A stretch of 64,000 nucleotides of DNA from Cherax quadricarinatus. Taxonomy: Eukaryota > Arthropoda > Malacostraca > Decapoda > Parastacidae. Positions 52,919 to 63,852 of this stretch are shown here, piece by piece. The first letter of the stretch is position 1. Each line of letters opens with the position of its first letter. Under the pieces are notes generated by a model that saw nothing but the letters and a program-made list of their open reading frames with translations, searched no databases and was not told the origin of the DNA. The stretch lies in NCBI RefSeq assembly GCF_038502225.1, contig NW_027195377.1, forward strand, positions 1 to 64,000, written 5' to 3'. The translations under genes were made by a program, and so were the position numbers.

Positions 52919-54595
52919 TATAAAAGTCCAGGGATAGAATTCAATTTCTCAGCAAAATGAAAAAACTTACTAAATAACAAACAGACATAATAAATATCAA
53001 TATCATCAGTATTATCCTTATCCTTGAGTCTCTTAAGTGCATTTCCACTATGGAGACCTCTTGGGAGTCTTTGTATACAGAGGGCACGGCGTTCTTTGTC
53101 TGTGAATGTATGGAAGGTGACACTATCCCTCGCACTCACCTCTCCACTTTTATTACACTCATCACTATCATCACATGTACCACTTCCCTCATCATTATGA
53201 CCAGTGATACATACACCATTATCGACAACCGGGTCATTTTCCACACTCAGTATCTAACAATACATTACACTCATCATTTTGACTATCATGATGGTCTTCA
53301 CTGCCCTTATCATCTTCACCGTGATTGTAAACACCACTATCAGATTCATCATTTTTGTAATTAACACCACTGCAATCACCAGTTTGTTCGTCACCACCAC
53401 ACTCATTTTCATAATATCTGACAATCTGTGGGTTGATGTACTCATTTGCAACCTCTGTAAGTTTTTCCTCGTGGTGCTTAAGTTGTTGTTTCAAACACCA
53501 TTGTTGCTTCTCCAGTACTGTTATGTGCAGCTGAATGTTGTGTACCACCCCAGCAAGACTAGCTTCGTCTGGAGGTATGAAGTCCCGGTCAGCTGAGCCA
53601 GGTGGCTGGCTGACAGCTGACTCAGCCAGACAGGTGGTGTCAACACCAGCAGCATTACTAGTGTTGATAGCAGACATGATCGTGCTCTGTTGATGTACTC
53701 CCAGAGTGACTCGCTCAACCATATTGTCTGAAATCAGGCATGGGTCAGTATTCAGACATGAAGTATCTGGTAGGCCTACTGCCTCATCATGGGGGGTGAT
53801 GGGTGAGGCGGGAGCCCTGCGGCTGGCAATGTGGGCAGCTTTCACTCTGCAGTCAGCATGAGCAGCTGTGACTCCTGGAGTCTTACAATTGATGCATTGT
53901 AATGCAACGGTCTGGTGTTTCTTGATCATATCATAGCACTTGTGAGAAGGATGGGCCTTGGCACACACTGCACACCAGTGTGACTTAGTTGGGCATTTCC
54001 AAGCAATGTGACCCCAGCGTTGACACTTGTAGCATCTACGGTGAGGTGGTTTGTACAAAGCTATTTTGTAATTCCTTTTAAGTGCAGCATGAGAGTAGAT
54101 ATATGATGGTGGAGTCCCTTGGCCAATCCACTCAGCCAATATCAGATCATTTGGAAGTCGACGAGGGTTTGCAACTTGATCTGACAACAGGAATTTAGGA
54201 TCCAAGTACTTATTGACATTGTGGATAACAATAAGCACTTTGGGTGATCTTGGTGGGGCAGCTTGGAGTTGGATGTTAGCATATTTATGAGTAAGAAGTT
54301 TTTCATTGAATGTTGGGTTGTTAGTAACAAAAACGTAATTATCCTCGTCATGACGAAAGCGAATCCGAAGGTTTTCCTCTGGGTTGTCTAGTGTAACTTT
54401 GTAAAACCATCTAAACTTGACCTCAAACTCAGTGTTAGCAGGGAAATCAAGCCTAACCGCTCTGCGATGGTTGTTGTTGCTCTCGTTGTTTCTTGCAGCA
54501 AGCCTCCTTTGAAATCCTCTTTCTTTTTTCAAAGCTCCCTTACTTCTAAAACGTTTGAATTTGTCTTGACCATCATTTACTTCGTTCACATCCAT
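52918..54595 (-). pseudogene. LINE C1 ORF1: gag-like zinc-knuckle protein, one frameshift
   Basis: ATG at 54595. The first 453 codons are open to 53234. A basic N-terminus (GALKKERGFQRRLAARNN) and a central domain (50-185) precede three Cys/His knuckles: CYKCQRWGHIAWKC at 188-201, CAVCAKAHPSHKC at 208-220 and CINC...H..DC at 234-249. A coiled segment (VLEKQQWCLKQQLKHHEEKL) and an acidic, Asp/Glu/Asn/His-rich C-terminus follow. At about 53240 the acidic reading continues in another frame (52918-53244) and ends TAA at 52920-52918, so one frameshift probably split the original ORF1. Role by family: RNA packaging in the element RNP. Confidence 0.8.
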
Positions 54596-54675
54596 AGGTC
54601 ACTTCTATTTCAGCTGCTTGAGGTGGAAGAGTCAGTCTGTTACTCTTGGGTCAGCGAAACTGCCTTTATTCCATA

Positions 54676-55937
54676 AGAGAGAAGGGACAAGGAAGGGATA
54701 TTCACCTCGCTAGACACAGGCAATATGGGTGTAGTGGCTTGCGGGTCACAGTGCGATTTTCAAGGTCATTCACTGGGCCCACAGTCGTCTCGAGAGTTAC
54801 CAACACTGTACTACTCGTTAATTACTACAAACCCGCAGCACTTAACACATTTAACACACGTGTCTTGGAATGACAGACAAATTTTCACTCTGTGGACAAA
54901 CAAATCAGCACAAACTTACTATGTTTATAGATGAACCTCTGGCATGTTACAGTTAAAAAGCTGTCTCTGAAAGGAGTTACCAGGTACTGCAGTGCTCATT
55001 AAATTGTTCTTAACCACTCTTATTGTGTTCCAACTATGCAGCATTCCTCCCAGAAACACTCAGTGCATAGAAGAATAACAGGTCATCTTCCTCAGTTAGA
55101 GATATAACACATTTTGTACAAGCGGTACAGTCAGGTCTGGATCACCAACTCACGCAGGATGGGAGATTTGTCCGTATTTCTCAGGTAGGCAGAGGTGACT
55201 AGCTGTGCGGAACTCAGATGCTCGAGTACCAGCGGAGCAGCAAAATACGCCTCTACACTGCACATTGATAGAGGCGAATGGCTGAGTTTAAAGGCGGAGA
55301 GTTGGGGATACAGGAGAACAGCAGGGTAACTGAGCATGCACATTCGCCTCTCTTCACATAGTCAATATGGGCGAAAGTCTCAAGCAGGTGATGCAGTGCC
55401 TCACTCAAGGTCACTGACTGAGGCAGACTTCTCAAGAGTTACCAAACACTGCAATACTCGTACAAATAGTTACTCACTCCAAACTTGCAGAACTTCTAGC
55501 GCACATGTCTTGGAATGAAAGACGGATTTTCAGTGTGTGCACACCTGGGTTACTAACTCACGTAGGACTGCACACTCGTCGTTATTCCTCAGGTTGGTAA
55601 AGGGATGAGTTGTGCGCATTTTCAGAGGCATGAGTAGCAGTGGACTAGCAAAATTCGCCTCTACACTGTATGTTGATAGAGGCGAAAGGTTGAGGTCAAA
55701 TGAAAGACAGAGGGGAAGCAGAGGCCTGTGAGGGCCTTTTCAAAACGGAAAACTATTTCCAGTGTTTCACTAGGTATATCCCTAGTCACAACTCGCACAT
55801 AAGAGTTCTCACAACACTGAAGCTGTCTTCCAACAGTATGAGTTTTAATGATGACTTTTCAGTCGGGAGAAATGGGTAGGCCTGCAAATTAGTAGGTCCA
55901 CATCCCCCTCAGCACATGTCTACTCCCCTCAACCACT
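54676..55937. repeat. Dispersed repeat G, uninterrupted copy
   Basis: Full-length reference for 12716-13541 plus 16679-17141. It contains two related monomers of about 430 bp (compare 55135-55280 with 55540-55690), each with a CCTCTA...TAGAGGCG hairpin (55250-55276; 55652-55685, the latter TTCGCCTCTA and TAGAGGCGAA). There is no coding capacity. It abuts LINE C1 on the left and a piggyBac-like copy on the right. Confidence 0.65.
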
Positions 55938-56686
55938 CAGCCGAGACTGTGCACACCAGGGTCCAAGAATTTTCAAAAAATAATTTTGTTATTTTTTTGT
56001 TATGAAATGGTAGAGAATCTTTTTCCGAAGGTAATAAAACAAAACTTAGGAAATTTGATGGAAAATTGATGAAATATGCTGTCACGAATTTTGATGTGTC
56101 AGCAATATTTACACATCAACGATTTTGCCGACTTTGACTCCCATTTTAGGGCAATTACAGTATTCCAGTCAACCAAATTCTTAGTTATTTCACTAGTATT
56201 ACTTCTATTCTATCAATTGAGCACAAAAAATCGCCAAGTCAACTGTTTCAAGAACAAAATAAAGTGACCGGAAATTGGTAATTTGGCCAAGTTAATGCAA
56301 AGTTCAAAATATTCCAGTTTCAAAATAGGGTCCAGATTAAACAATGCAGGCATTCCTGGCACTAAACTAACATTTCCTCTGTTCATTAGTTATGTTTTCA
56401 GGCTTTATAAATGAATTCCATTTTGATTTTTAATTCACATAATGAATTTTTATTCAAACCAAAAAATAGAAGATTTACTGATATGCAACACTGTAGTAAT
56501 TGTATAAATAATATCACCACATTTGTGAATGTATATTAGACCCACCAGCTGTCATGTATTAGACTTGTGAGGTCATTTGTTTACTCTTGAACATCGGCAA
56601 AAAATTAACATTTCTGCTACTTTGAGCTCAGTTTCAAGCCATTTCCAGTACTTAAACCAATCAAAATCATCCCTATTTCTGTAGTA

Positions 56687-57673
56687 CAGTGGACCCCCGG
56701 TTAACGATTTTAATCCGTGCAAGAGGGCTCATCGTTATGCGAAATAATCGTTATGCGAATGAATTTTCCCCATAAGAAATAATGGAAATCAAATTAATCC
56801 GTGCAAGACGCCCAAAAGTATGAAAAAAAATTTTTTTTACCACATGAAATGTTAATTTTAATACACACAAACTGAAAAAGGCATGCACAATTAAATGACA
56901 CTTACTTTTATTGAAGATCTGGTGATGATTGATGGGATGGGAGGAGGGGAGAGCATTATCTTCTTACTGTTTAGAAGGGGAATCCCCTTCCATTACGACT
57001 TGAGGTAGCAAGTCCTTTTCCGGGGTTACTTCCCTTCTTCTTTTAATGCCACTAGGACCAGCTTGAGAGTCACTGGACCTCTGTCGCACAACAAATCTGT
57101 CCATAGAGCTCTGTACCTCCCGTTCCTTTACGATTTGTCTAAAATGGGCCACAACATTGTCATTGAAATAGTCACCAGCACGGCTTGCAACAGCTGTGTC
57201 AGGGTGATTTTCATCTATAAAGGTTTGCAGTTCAACCCACTGTGCACACATTTCCTTAATCTTTGAAGTAGGCACAATGGATTCCACAACTGGCATAGGC
57301 TTCTCAGGGTTAGCCCCAAACCCTTCAAAATCTTTCTTAATTTCCATACTAATTCTCACCCTTTTTACCACAGGGTTGGCACTAGAAGCTTTCTTGGGGC
57401 CCATGGTCACTTATTTTCCAGAAACAGCACCGAAAATACTGTAATAATACGAAATATTCCGAGTGTATGCTTGGATGTTACCGCGGAGGCTGGCTGGTAA
57501 ACAATGGGACGGAGCGGCACATGTGAGGCTGGCTGAGGGCACATTGGACGCGTCTCGGACGAAAATCGGTATGCGGGTTTTTAATCGGTATGCGGGGCAA
57601 AAATTTTGCGATAAAAGTAATCGTTATGCGGAAAAATCGCTATGCGATGCCATCGTTATGCGGGGGTCCACTG
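56687..57673 (-). mobile_element. Tigger derivative, 987 bp, perfect ends, internal deletion
   Basis: TA at 56685-56686 and 57674-57675. Inverted ends CAGTGGACCCCCGGTTAACG and CGTTATGCGGGGGTCCACTG, as in the 203-bp MITEs. About seven copies of an ATCG(T/G/C)TATGCG motif cluster near both ends (56728-56760 and 57565-57663). It carries an intact short ORF. Interrupts the piggyBac-like copy. Confidence 0.9.
56964..57404 (-). CDS. Truncated Tigger protein: N- and C-termini fused, no DDE domain
   Basis: ATG at 57404; 146 codons, intact. The N-terminal 25 residues (MGPKKASSANPVVKRVRISM) match the start of the Tigger transposases at 32949 and 36219. From DFEGFGANPEKPMPVVESIV onward it matches the C-terminal tail of Tigger-2 (EKDFEGFEADPVNPTPVV in 35060-34990). 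The whole HTH and DDE catalytic part is deleted in frame. The remaining protein is basic with a C-terminal KRRREVTPEK patch, a possible nuclear signal. It cannot be a transposase; whether it is made is unknown. Confidence 0.75.
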   Translation of the reverse strand: MGPKKASSANPVVKRVRISMEIKKDFEGFGANPEKPMPVVESIVPTSKIKEMCAQWVELQTFIDENHPDTAVASRAGDYFNDNVVAHFRQIVKEREVQSSMDRFVVRQRSSDSQAGPSGIKRRREVTPEKDLLPQVVMEGDSPSKQ

Positions 57674-57973
57674 TATATCTTCCATTCTATCAAATGAGAC
57701 CAAGAAATTGCAAATACAACTATAAAAACATACGAAAAAACACTGCAAAGTCACTGTTTTGATCGAAAATTACGGTCACAGCTTTTTGATCTCATTATGC
57801 ACTGTGTGCTGCAGGCAGGGCTGGATTACCGCATAGGCAAACGAGGCATTTGCCTAGGGCTCCGCGCATTTGGGGGCCCCGCGGTCCAAGGGGTTCAGGG
57901 GCTCATCCAAGACTGCGCACATGGTGCAAGTGCAAAGGGGTCCCTACCTAAAAAGTTCAAGTGTTTGGAGAGT

Positions 57974-58934
57974 AAAATTGATTTTTAAAAATTAATCAAA
58001 ACAAAAATAAATAATGAAATAAAATAAAATAAAATAAAAATAAATAAACCTAACCATAGATGGCAACACTCAACACGCCTTTGTTTACATCAGAACAGCT
58101 GTGTTTTCCCGCTAATGGGTGAGTATGGGAGATTCCTCTCCAATTTTCTGTAGTAATTACACGTTATCTAGAATTGTACTGTGACAAATTAACTGAAGTG
58201 TTGTTGATAGACATTGATGTATATGGATAAATGTTTGTTTTCGCCTCTAAATGTTAAGGGAGGTACCTGATTGGGTTACTTGACCAGTAAAGACACATAG
58301 ACCAGTAAAGGCGCATTTTTGGTAAAAATACTATAAAGAAAAACCTAAAAACGCAAACTGACTTCCGTTTGTAGGTTTTAAAAGCACTTTGTCCTGTCTT
58401 TAAGTCTTTATCATTTCAATAACAGATCTCAATTGATTGATGTTCTACATCACTTCCGTCGCAAATGCTTAGTTTTCAAGTTGCGATGGAAGTGATGTAG
58501 AACATCAATTAATTTACTACATATTTCCCCAGAAACACATAAGCCACATCTGAAAATCGTTGGTTGGGTGAAACTGAAAATTGTCCCTGCATTCTTTAAT
58601 TCTCATGTCTTTATCTATGGTGGTAGGCCATATATCATGCAAAACATAATGATTAGTTTAGTTATGAAAATGGTAATATAAATACCATTGTGCATTGTTC
58701 TTGGACTCGGTATGATTTCTGTTAAAGTAAATTGGAGATCAAGGAGGATGAATTAGTAAAATATTCGTAGCCCAAATCACTAACCTAATCTATGGTAAAA
58801 GTTCTGTATATGACTCCTTTCTGGTAACATTTTGAATTTTTAGATGCACAGCCAGAGGAAAGGGGGCTACAAGGGCCATATCCCCCCAATTGACAGAAAA
58901 AAAAAATTTAATAATAATTAAAAAATTAATAATA
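57974..58934. other. hAT 5' non-coding region
   Basis: AT-rich, without genes; AAAAT repeats at 58010-58045. It includes the hairpin at 58431-58514 (listed separately). Confidence 0.5.
58431..58514 (+). other. 34-bp near-perfect hairpin with 16-nt loop
   Basis: Arms 58431-58464 and 58481-58514 are complementary over 34 bp. The only two non-Watson-Crick positions are G opposite T, which in plus-strand RNA are G-U pairs. Loop ATGCTTAGTTTTCAAG. The core arm is TGATGTTCTACATCACTTCC. It resembles a microRNA precursor or a tiny inverted-repeat element; nothing shows it is expressed. Confidence 0.7.
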
Positions 58935-59441
58935 CAGGTGTCCCTCAACATTCGCGAGGGTTAGGGGATCAAGAGCCTCGCGAATGTTGAAAAACCGTGA
59001 ATGTTTGGTGCCCCAATATATTGTAGGGAAATATAATACAATACTGCTTAACTTGTTGAACCATGAACAATCATAAAATACATGAAAATGTCGTAAATTG
59101 TACTAAATATATACATGTTATGCTTTAATAACATGTATGTTATTAAATACCACAGACTCCACCACTGCCTCCACCAATGCCTCCACCACTTCCTCCACCA
59201 CTGCGAGTCCCTACTACCCTCCCACCGACCCCCGCAACTGGCAGCCAGCCCTCCCACCACTCAGTGTGGTGAGTGTTTTGTTTGTTCATTATTTGCTATT
59301 AAACTACAGTATAAATAATGTAAACACATTCATGACTGCATATTGGAATGGCTATTTGGACAGGTATTAGACGGTGACATCATGTGTTTACTCTTGAACA
59401 CAGCAAAGAATCAAACATTTCTGCTACTGCTAATAATAACA

Positions 59442-59454
<13 letters not shown>

Positions 59455-59510
<56 letters not shown>

Positions 59511-59512
59511 TA
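59455..59512. repeat. TAA microsatellite in the left arm
   Basis: About 19 AAT units; mirrored by TTA units at 60462-60518 in the right arm. Confidence 0.93.
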
Positions 59513-59804
59513 TAATTGAAGGAGGAAATTGTACAAAAATACGAGGGAGTGGTTGACACATCGTCAGTGTGGCTTTGTTTATGCTGGAGTGAACATTAGT
59601 CTCCCTGCTCTTCCAAACATTTCACAATAATTCAGCAGTTGAGGCAGTGGTAGAGGCAGTGATAGAGGCAGTGATAGAGGCAGTGATAGAGGCAGTGGTA
59701 TTTACTAACATATACGTATGTTATAAATAATAATAGTACATGTTAATATTAATAACATTTATAATAATAATAATAAATGTTATTCATAATGTACTATTAT
59801 TATT

Positions 59805-60017
59805 TATGAAGGGATTCAGGGAAACCGGCAGGCCGGACTTGAGTCCTGGAGATGGGAAGTACAGTGCCTGCACTCTGAAGGAGGGGTGTTAATGTTGCAG
59901 TTTAAAAACTGTAGTGTAAAGCACCCTTCTGGCAAGACAGTGATGGAGTGAATGATGGTGAAAGTTTTTCTTTTTCGGGCCACCCTGCCTTGGTGGGAAT
60001 CGGCCGGTGTGATAATA
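59805..60017 (-). mobile_element. RTE LINE D 3' end, 5'-truncated fragment
   Basis: Matches D1 42186-42400 almost exactly (GGGATTCAGGGAAACCGGCA, CAGGCCGGACTTGAGTCC, GGGCCACCCTGCCTTGGTGG) and ends GTGATAATA. The fragment reads in the sense of D1 on the plus strand; the minus-strand frame over it is a by-product. It sits in the spacer of the palindrome. Confidence 0.85.
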
Positions 60018-60045
60018 TATAAATATAATATGTTAGTAAATATCA

Positions 60046-60297
60046 CTGCCTCTACCACTGCCTCTACCACTGCCTCTACCACTGCCTCTATCACTGCCTC
60101 TACCACTGCCTCTACCACTGCCTCTACCACTGCCTCTACCACTGCCTCTATCACTGCCTCTATCACTGCCTCTACCACTGCCTCTACCACTGCCTCTACC
60201 ACTGCCTCTACCACTGCCTCTACCACTGCCTCTATCACTGCCTCTATCACTGCCTCTATCACTGCCTCCATCACTGCCTCTACCACTGCCTCAACCA
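60046..60297. repeat. 12-bp minisatellite (ACTGCCTCTACC), about 21 units
   Basis: Units ACTGCCTCTACC and ACTGCCTCTATC alternate. About five inverted units lie at 59639-59699. Because 12 is divisible by three, it gives open frames (TAST or VEAV repeats) on both strands with no sign of being a gene. Confidence 0.93.
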
Positions 60298-60457
60298 CTC
60301 CAGTTGCACTCAATCTACAAGCACCAAACAATGAATTATTGTGAAATGTTTGGAAGAGCAGGGAGACTAATGTTCACTCCAGCATAAACAAAGCCACACT
60401 GACGATGTGTCAACTACTCCCTCGTATTTTTGTACAATTTCCTCCTTCAATTATATT

Positions 60458-60521
<64 letters not shown>

Positions 60522-60938
60522 TGTTATTATTAGCAGTAGCAGAAATGTTTGATTCTTTGCTGTGTTCAAGAGTAAAGACATGATGTCACCGTCTAATACC
60601 TGTCCAAATAGCCATTCCAATATGCAGTCATGAATGTGTTTACATTATTTATACTGTAATTTAATAGCAAATAATGAACAAACAAAACACCACACTGAGT
60701 GGTGGGAAGGCTGGCTTCCAGTTGCGGGGCTTGGTGGGAGGGTAGTAGGGACTCGTAGGTGGCGGGAAACTTGAATATGATTTGGCGGCTGGGAATTTGG
60801 TGGCTGGGAATTTGGCGGTTGGGAATTCGCGAATGTGTGAAGCCCGCGAAAGCTGAAAACGTGAATGTTGAGGGAGACCTGTAATTGATAATGAAAAATT
60901 TGTATTTGCATGATTACAGACAGTGATACATCCTCATT

Positions 60939-63398
60939 ATGGCATCTCATGAACGTGATGTTGGACGTTCTTATGCGAGTGGGTCACAGAAAAGAAAGAA
61001 GAAAATTCAAGAAGAAGAACAGGAAAAGAAAGATGTAGGAAGCTGCAGAAAGATCACAGACATGCTCTCGAAAACAGTTTCTGATGTTACCAGTACAGTT
61101 GAATCTGCAGATACGTCAGATCATACAGGAAGCACTCCCTCCATTATTTCTCAGCCAGCATCTACTTCTTTTGTGTCTCCTCTCAATGTCTCAACGGACA
61201 TTTCATCCACAGGATTTGTCTTAAAAGATCCTGCCTCATGGCCAAATGTAATCCCAGATTCTCTACGTAATGCTTTCATTGCAGAAAACTTCAGTCAAAC
61301 TCTGAACATTGACTTTAGGAAATCAGCAAGGATTTATGATGATGGAAGTCGTCGTTGTTTAAAGTCATCTATGTTTTATAGGAAGCTTGCAAATTCAGAA
61401 ACTGTGAAAAGATCATGGATGGTATACTCTGAAAGCTCAGGAAAAGTGTACTGTTCAGCGTGCAAGCTGTTTTCTACCAAAGAAAATACCTTCACCCAGG
61501 GGTTCAATGACTGGAAAAATTCCAAGCGTTTCGAGGAACATGAAAAAAGCACCACTCACAGGAGCTGCATTTTAGCCAGTGTATTTCGTGCAGAGCAAAA
61601 AAGGCTTATTGGATTCTCATTTGGAAAATCAAACTGAAAAAGAGTGCACTTATTGGAGAAAAGTTCTAGAAAGAGTTGTTGCTGTTGTAAAATTCTTAGC
61701 TCTAAGAGGATTTGCTTTCCGTGGAGAAAATGAGGTTTTTGGTTCGGAAAACAATGGCAATTTCCTAGGGATCATAGAACTGTTAGCACAATTCGATCCA
61801 TTCTTAGCAAATCATGTGTCACACCTTGGGAATGCAGGAAGAGGCACTGTATCTTACATGTCATCTACTATATGCAATGAATTTATTGAACTGATGACTA
61901 AGAAGGTCCTCAATAACATCATAGCAGCTGTGAAAACTGCAAAATACTTTGCAATAAGTGTAGATTCAACACCAGATATTTCACATACAGATCAATTGAC
62001 ATTCATTGTTCGCTTTGTCGACTCGTGGTAAGCCTGTAGAGCGCTTTATAAAATTCATTCCTCTTTCAGGCCATGATGGAGAAACAATGATGAATGTAGT
62101 ACTGGATACTCTGCTTGAACATGATCTCTCTATTATGGATTGCTGTGGCCAGAGCTACGACAATGCAAGTAACATGTTGGGTAAATATAATGCATTGCAA
62201 GCCCGTATCAAGCAAATCAACCACTTGCTGAATATGTGCCCTGCTCATCACATTCTCTTAATCTTGTTGGGTCATGTGCTGCGGAGTGTTGTGTCGCTGC
62301 AGTTTCATTTTTTTGACTTTTACAAGCACTCTTTAATTTTTTCTCTGCTTCAACGCATCGGTGGAGTATACTCAAGTCAACCATTCATGGAGATGTCATC
62401 AAATCATTATCAACAACAAGGTGGTCAGCGCAGCATGATGCAACACATGCTTTGAAAGACAGCTTTGCTGAAATACGTTCTGCTTTGATCCAAATAGCAG
62501 AGGATGAAGACTAGACAGCAACTACAAGAAGCGAAGCAGCCAGCTTAGCATCAAAATTGGAAGATTTTGAATTGGCCTTACTCTGTGTGCTTTGGGACTG
62601 TATACTGGAATGGTTAAATGCCACGAACAAGACACTTCAGAAAATTTAAATTGAAATTGCTACTTGCGCTAACCTCTATGCAGGCTTAGTGGAATTTGTA
62701 AGCTCACTTCGCAATGATGAAGCTTTTGAAATGTTTGAAGAGAAAGCTAAACTGCTGGTGAAAGACTACGGGCTGATCATCAGCAGTCAAGGAAGAGGAA
62801 ACGCAATTTTGAAGAGCCAGACAAGGAAATTGTGTTGCTACCAAGGCAGAAATGTAAGACAGCTACATACTTCGTCATTCTGGATTCACTGATTACAGAA
62901 TTGGTGAAAAGAAAAGAAATCTACCAGAATCTCAATGACAAGTTTGGATTTCTGTTCAAAATTACTACTATGCCAGATGCAGAATTGAGAGAAGCTGCAT
63001 TAAAGTTGCAACAACACCTTTCAGCAGATGTTCAGGACACATTTGTTGAAGAAATAGTTCATTTTTCTGGGTATATGAATCAGATTAAAGCTCCACCTGA
63101 AAAATGTGCACCCTCAGCTGCTTTGAAACATTTAAGAAATGCAGGTATCTCAGAAACCTTCCCTAATGTTGACATAGTGTATCGCCTTTACCTAACACTT
63201 CCAGCTACTAACTGTGAAGGAGAACGTTCATTTTCTGTTTTAAAAAGAGTGAAAAACCAGCTCCTTTCAACAATGAGAAAAGACAAATTGTGTAACCTAG
63301 CCTTGTTGACCATTGAGTCTGATCTAACAAGAAATATTGATTTTCAGAATATAATTGATGATTTTGCCAATATGAAATCCAGAAAAAAGTTTATTTAA
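60939..63398 (+). pseudogene. hAT transposase (zf-TTF / ZMYM1-like type), broken by frameshifts
   Basis: Starts at ATG 60939 and is open for 232 codons. A Ser/Thr-rich N-terminus with a basic KRKKKIQEEE patch is followed by a TTF-type zinc finger (YCSACKLFSTKENTF, then HEKSTTHRSC). Coding continues in other frames: 61640-62031 (ALRGFAFRGENE, then YFAISVDSTPDISHTDQL, likely first catalytic Asp), 62025-62280 (DCCGQSYDNASNMLG, likely second Asp; CPAHHILLIL), 62690-62800, and 62832-63398, ending in the hAT dimerisation domain (YLTLPATNCEGERSFSVLKR, NQLLSTMRKDKLCNLALLTI). Stops or shifts near 61635, 62030, 62455 and 62890. Not functional. Confidence 0.88.
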
Positions 63399-63852
63399 GA
63401 AGTGCCTGTGAATATAAACAATTCTTTACTTTCTTGAGTTTATATGATTTGATAGTCTTATGCATGATGCAATGATAACAATAATGGTCAGTGATTTATA
63501 AAGGGAATAATAGTGCTGTAGTGGTTATACTGAATATAATAGGTACATGATGTCACTACTTTAATAGCCTAATCATGTAATACTATGCTGTCTTGAGTTT
63601 ATTCTCTTTAAAATGCATGATTTAACAAGATAGTTATAATGGCTGTTGGTAAATGGTTTTGGTTGTCTTGATGTACTTTCCCTATTAAATTTAATCTAAA
63701 TAACCAGAATGTATTTAATTAGACCTTAAACAGGCTCACACTGACCCCCCCCAACCCCCAAGCTGGAAGGGGTCGCGTCGCTTACCCGTAACTCAAAGGG
63801 GCCCCGCCAATCTGAATAGCCTAGGGCCCGGAGACTTCTTAATCCGGCCCTG
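63399..63852. other. hAT 3' untranslated end
   Basis: AT-rich, no gene. It ends in GGCCCCGCCAATCTGAATAG and the 3' inverted repeat. The GGGGCCCCG block also occurs near the 5' end (57875), adding subterminal symmetry. Confidence 0.6.

Larger units (their letters stand above)
39806..54675 (-). mobile_element. LINE C1: I-group element hosting many insertions
   Basis: Order on the minus strand: leader (54675-54596), ORF1 (54595), ORF2 endonuclease (52918-51773), RT (about 46365-45298 and 44475 downward), RNase H and CCHC (to 42780), TG-rich 3' UTR, ending ATAATAAAGATATTAAAC at about 39806. Inserted pieces: RTE D1 (40089-42412), MITE (42516-42718), L2 3' end (about 44488-45297), MITE (45901-46103), RTE D2 (46366-51786). 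Removing them leaves roughly 5.9 kb. EN-RT-RNase H architecture places it in the I group. Confidence 0.83.
58935..60881. mobile_element. Palindromic Tigger-type element, about 1.95 kb, inside the hAT
   Basis: TA at 58933-58934 and 60882-60883. Ends CAGGTGTCCCTCAACATTC and the complement GAATGTTGAGGGAGACCTG. The arms at about 59206-59650 and 60340-60750 are inverted copies (TTTGTTTGTTCATTATTTGC, GTATTAGACGGTGACATCA, a TAA/TTA run, GAAATTGTACAAAAATACGA). The centre holds a 12-bp minisatellite and a truncated RTE end. No transposase frame. Confidence 0.83.
57816..63852 (+). mobile_element. hAT DNA transposon, about 6.0 kb, with 8-bp TSD
   Basis: TSD GCTGCAGG (57808-57815) and GCTGCAGC (63853-63860), 7 of 8 matching. 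Inverted ends CAGGGCTGGATTA and TAATCCGGCCCTG (one mismatch in 13). A broken hAT transposase lies at 60939-63398. A palindromic Tigger-type element (58935-60881) lies between the 5' end and the transposase. Confidence 0.9.

Noticed and set aside
53254..53596. Ile/Met/Thr-rich membrane-protein-like frames on both strands
   Set aside because: They are shadows of the acidic, Asp/His-rich C-terminus of LINE C ORF1.
60046..60297. CRISPR-like regular repeat
   Set aside because: Units are 12 bp and contiguous, without spacers, in a eukaryotic transposon; it is a minisatellite.
59816..60331. Protein-like frames with VEAV/IEAV or TAST repeats
   Set aside because: They are translations of a 12-bp minisatellite joined to antisense RTE 3' UTR; open frames are expected on both strands when the repeat length is divisible by three.
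60939..63398. A domesticated host gene of the ZMYM1/hAT type
   Set aside because: It lies within a hAT element with terminal repeats and a TSD and is broken by several frameshifts, so it is transposon debris.
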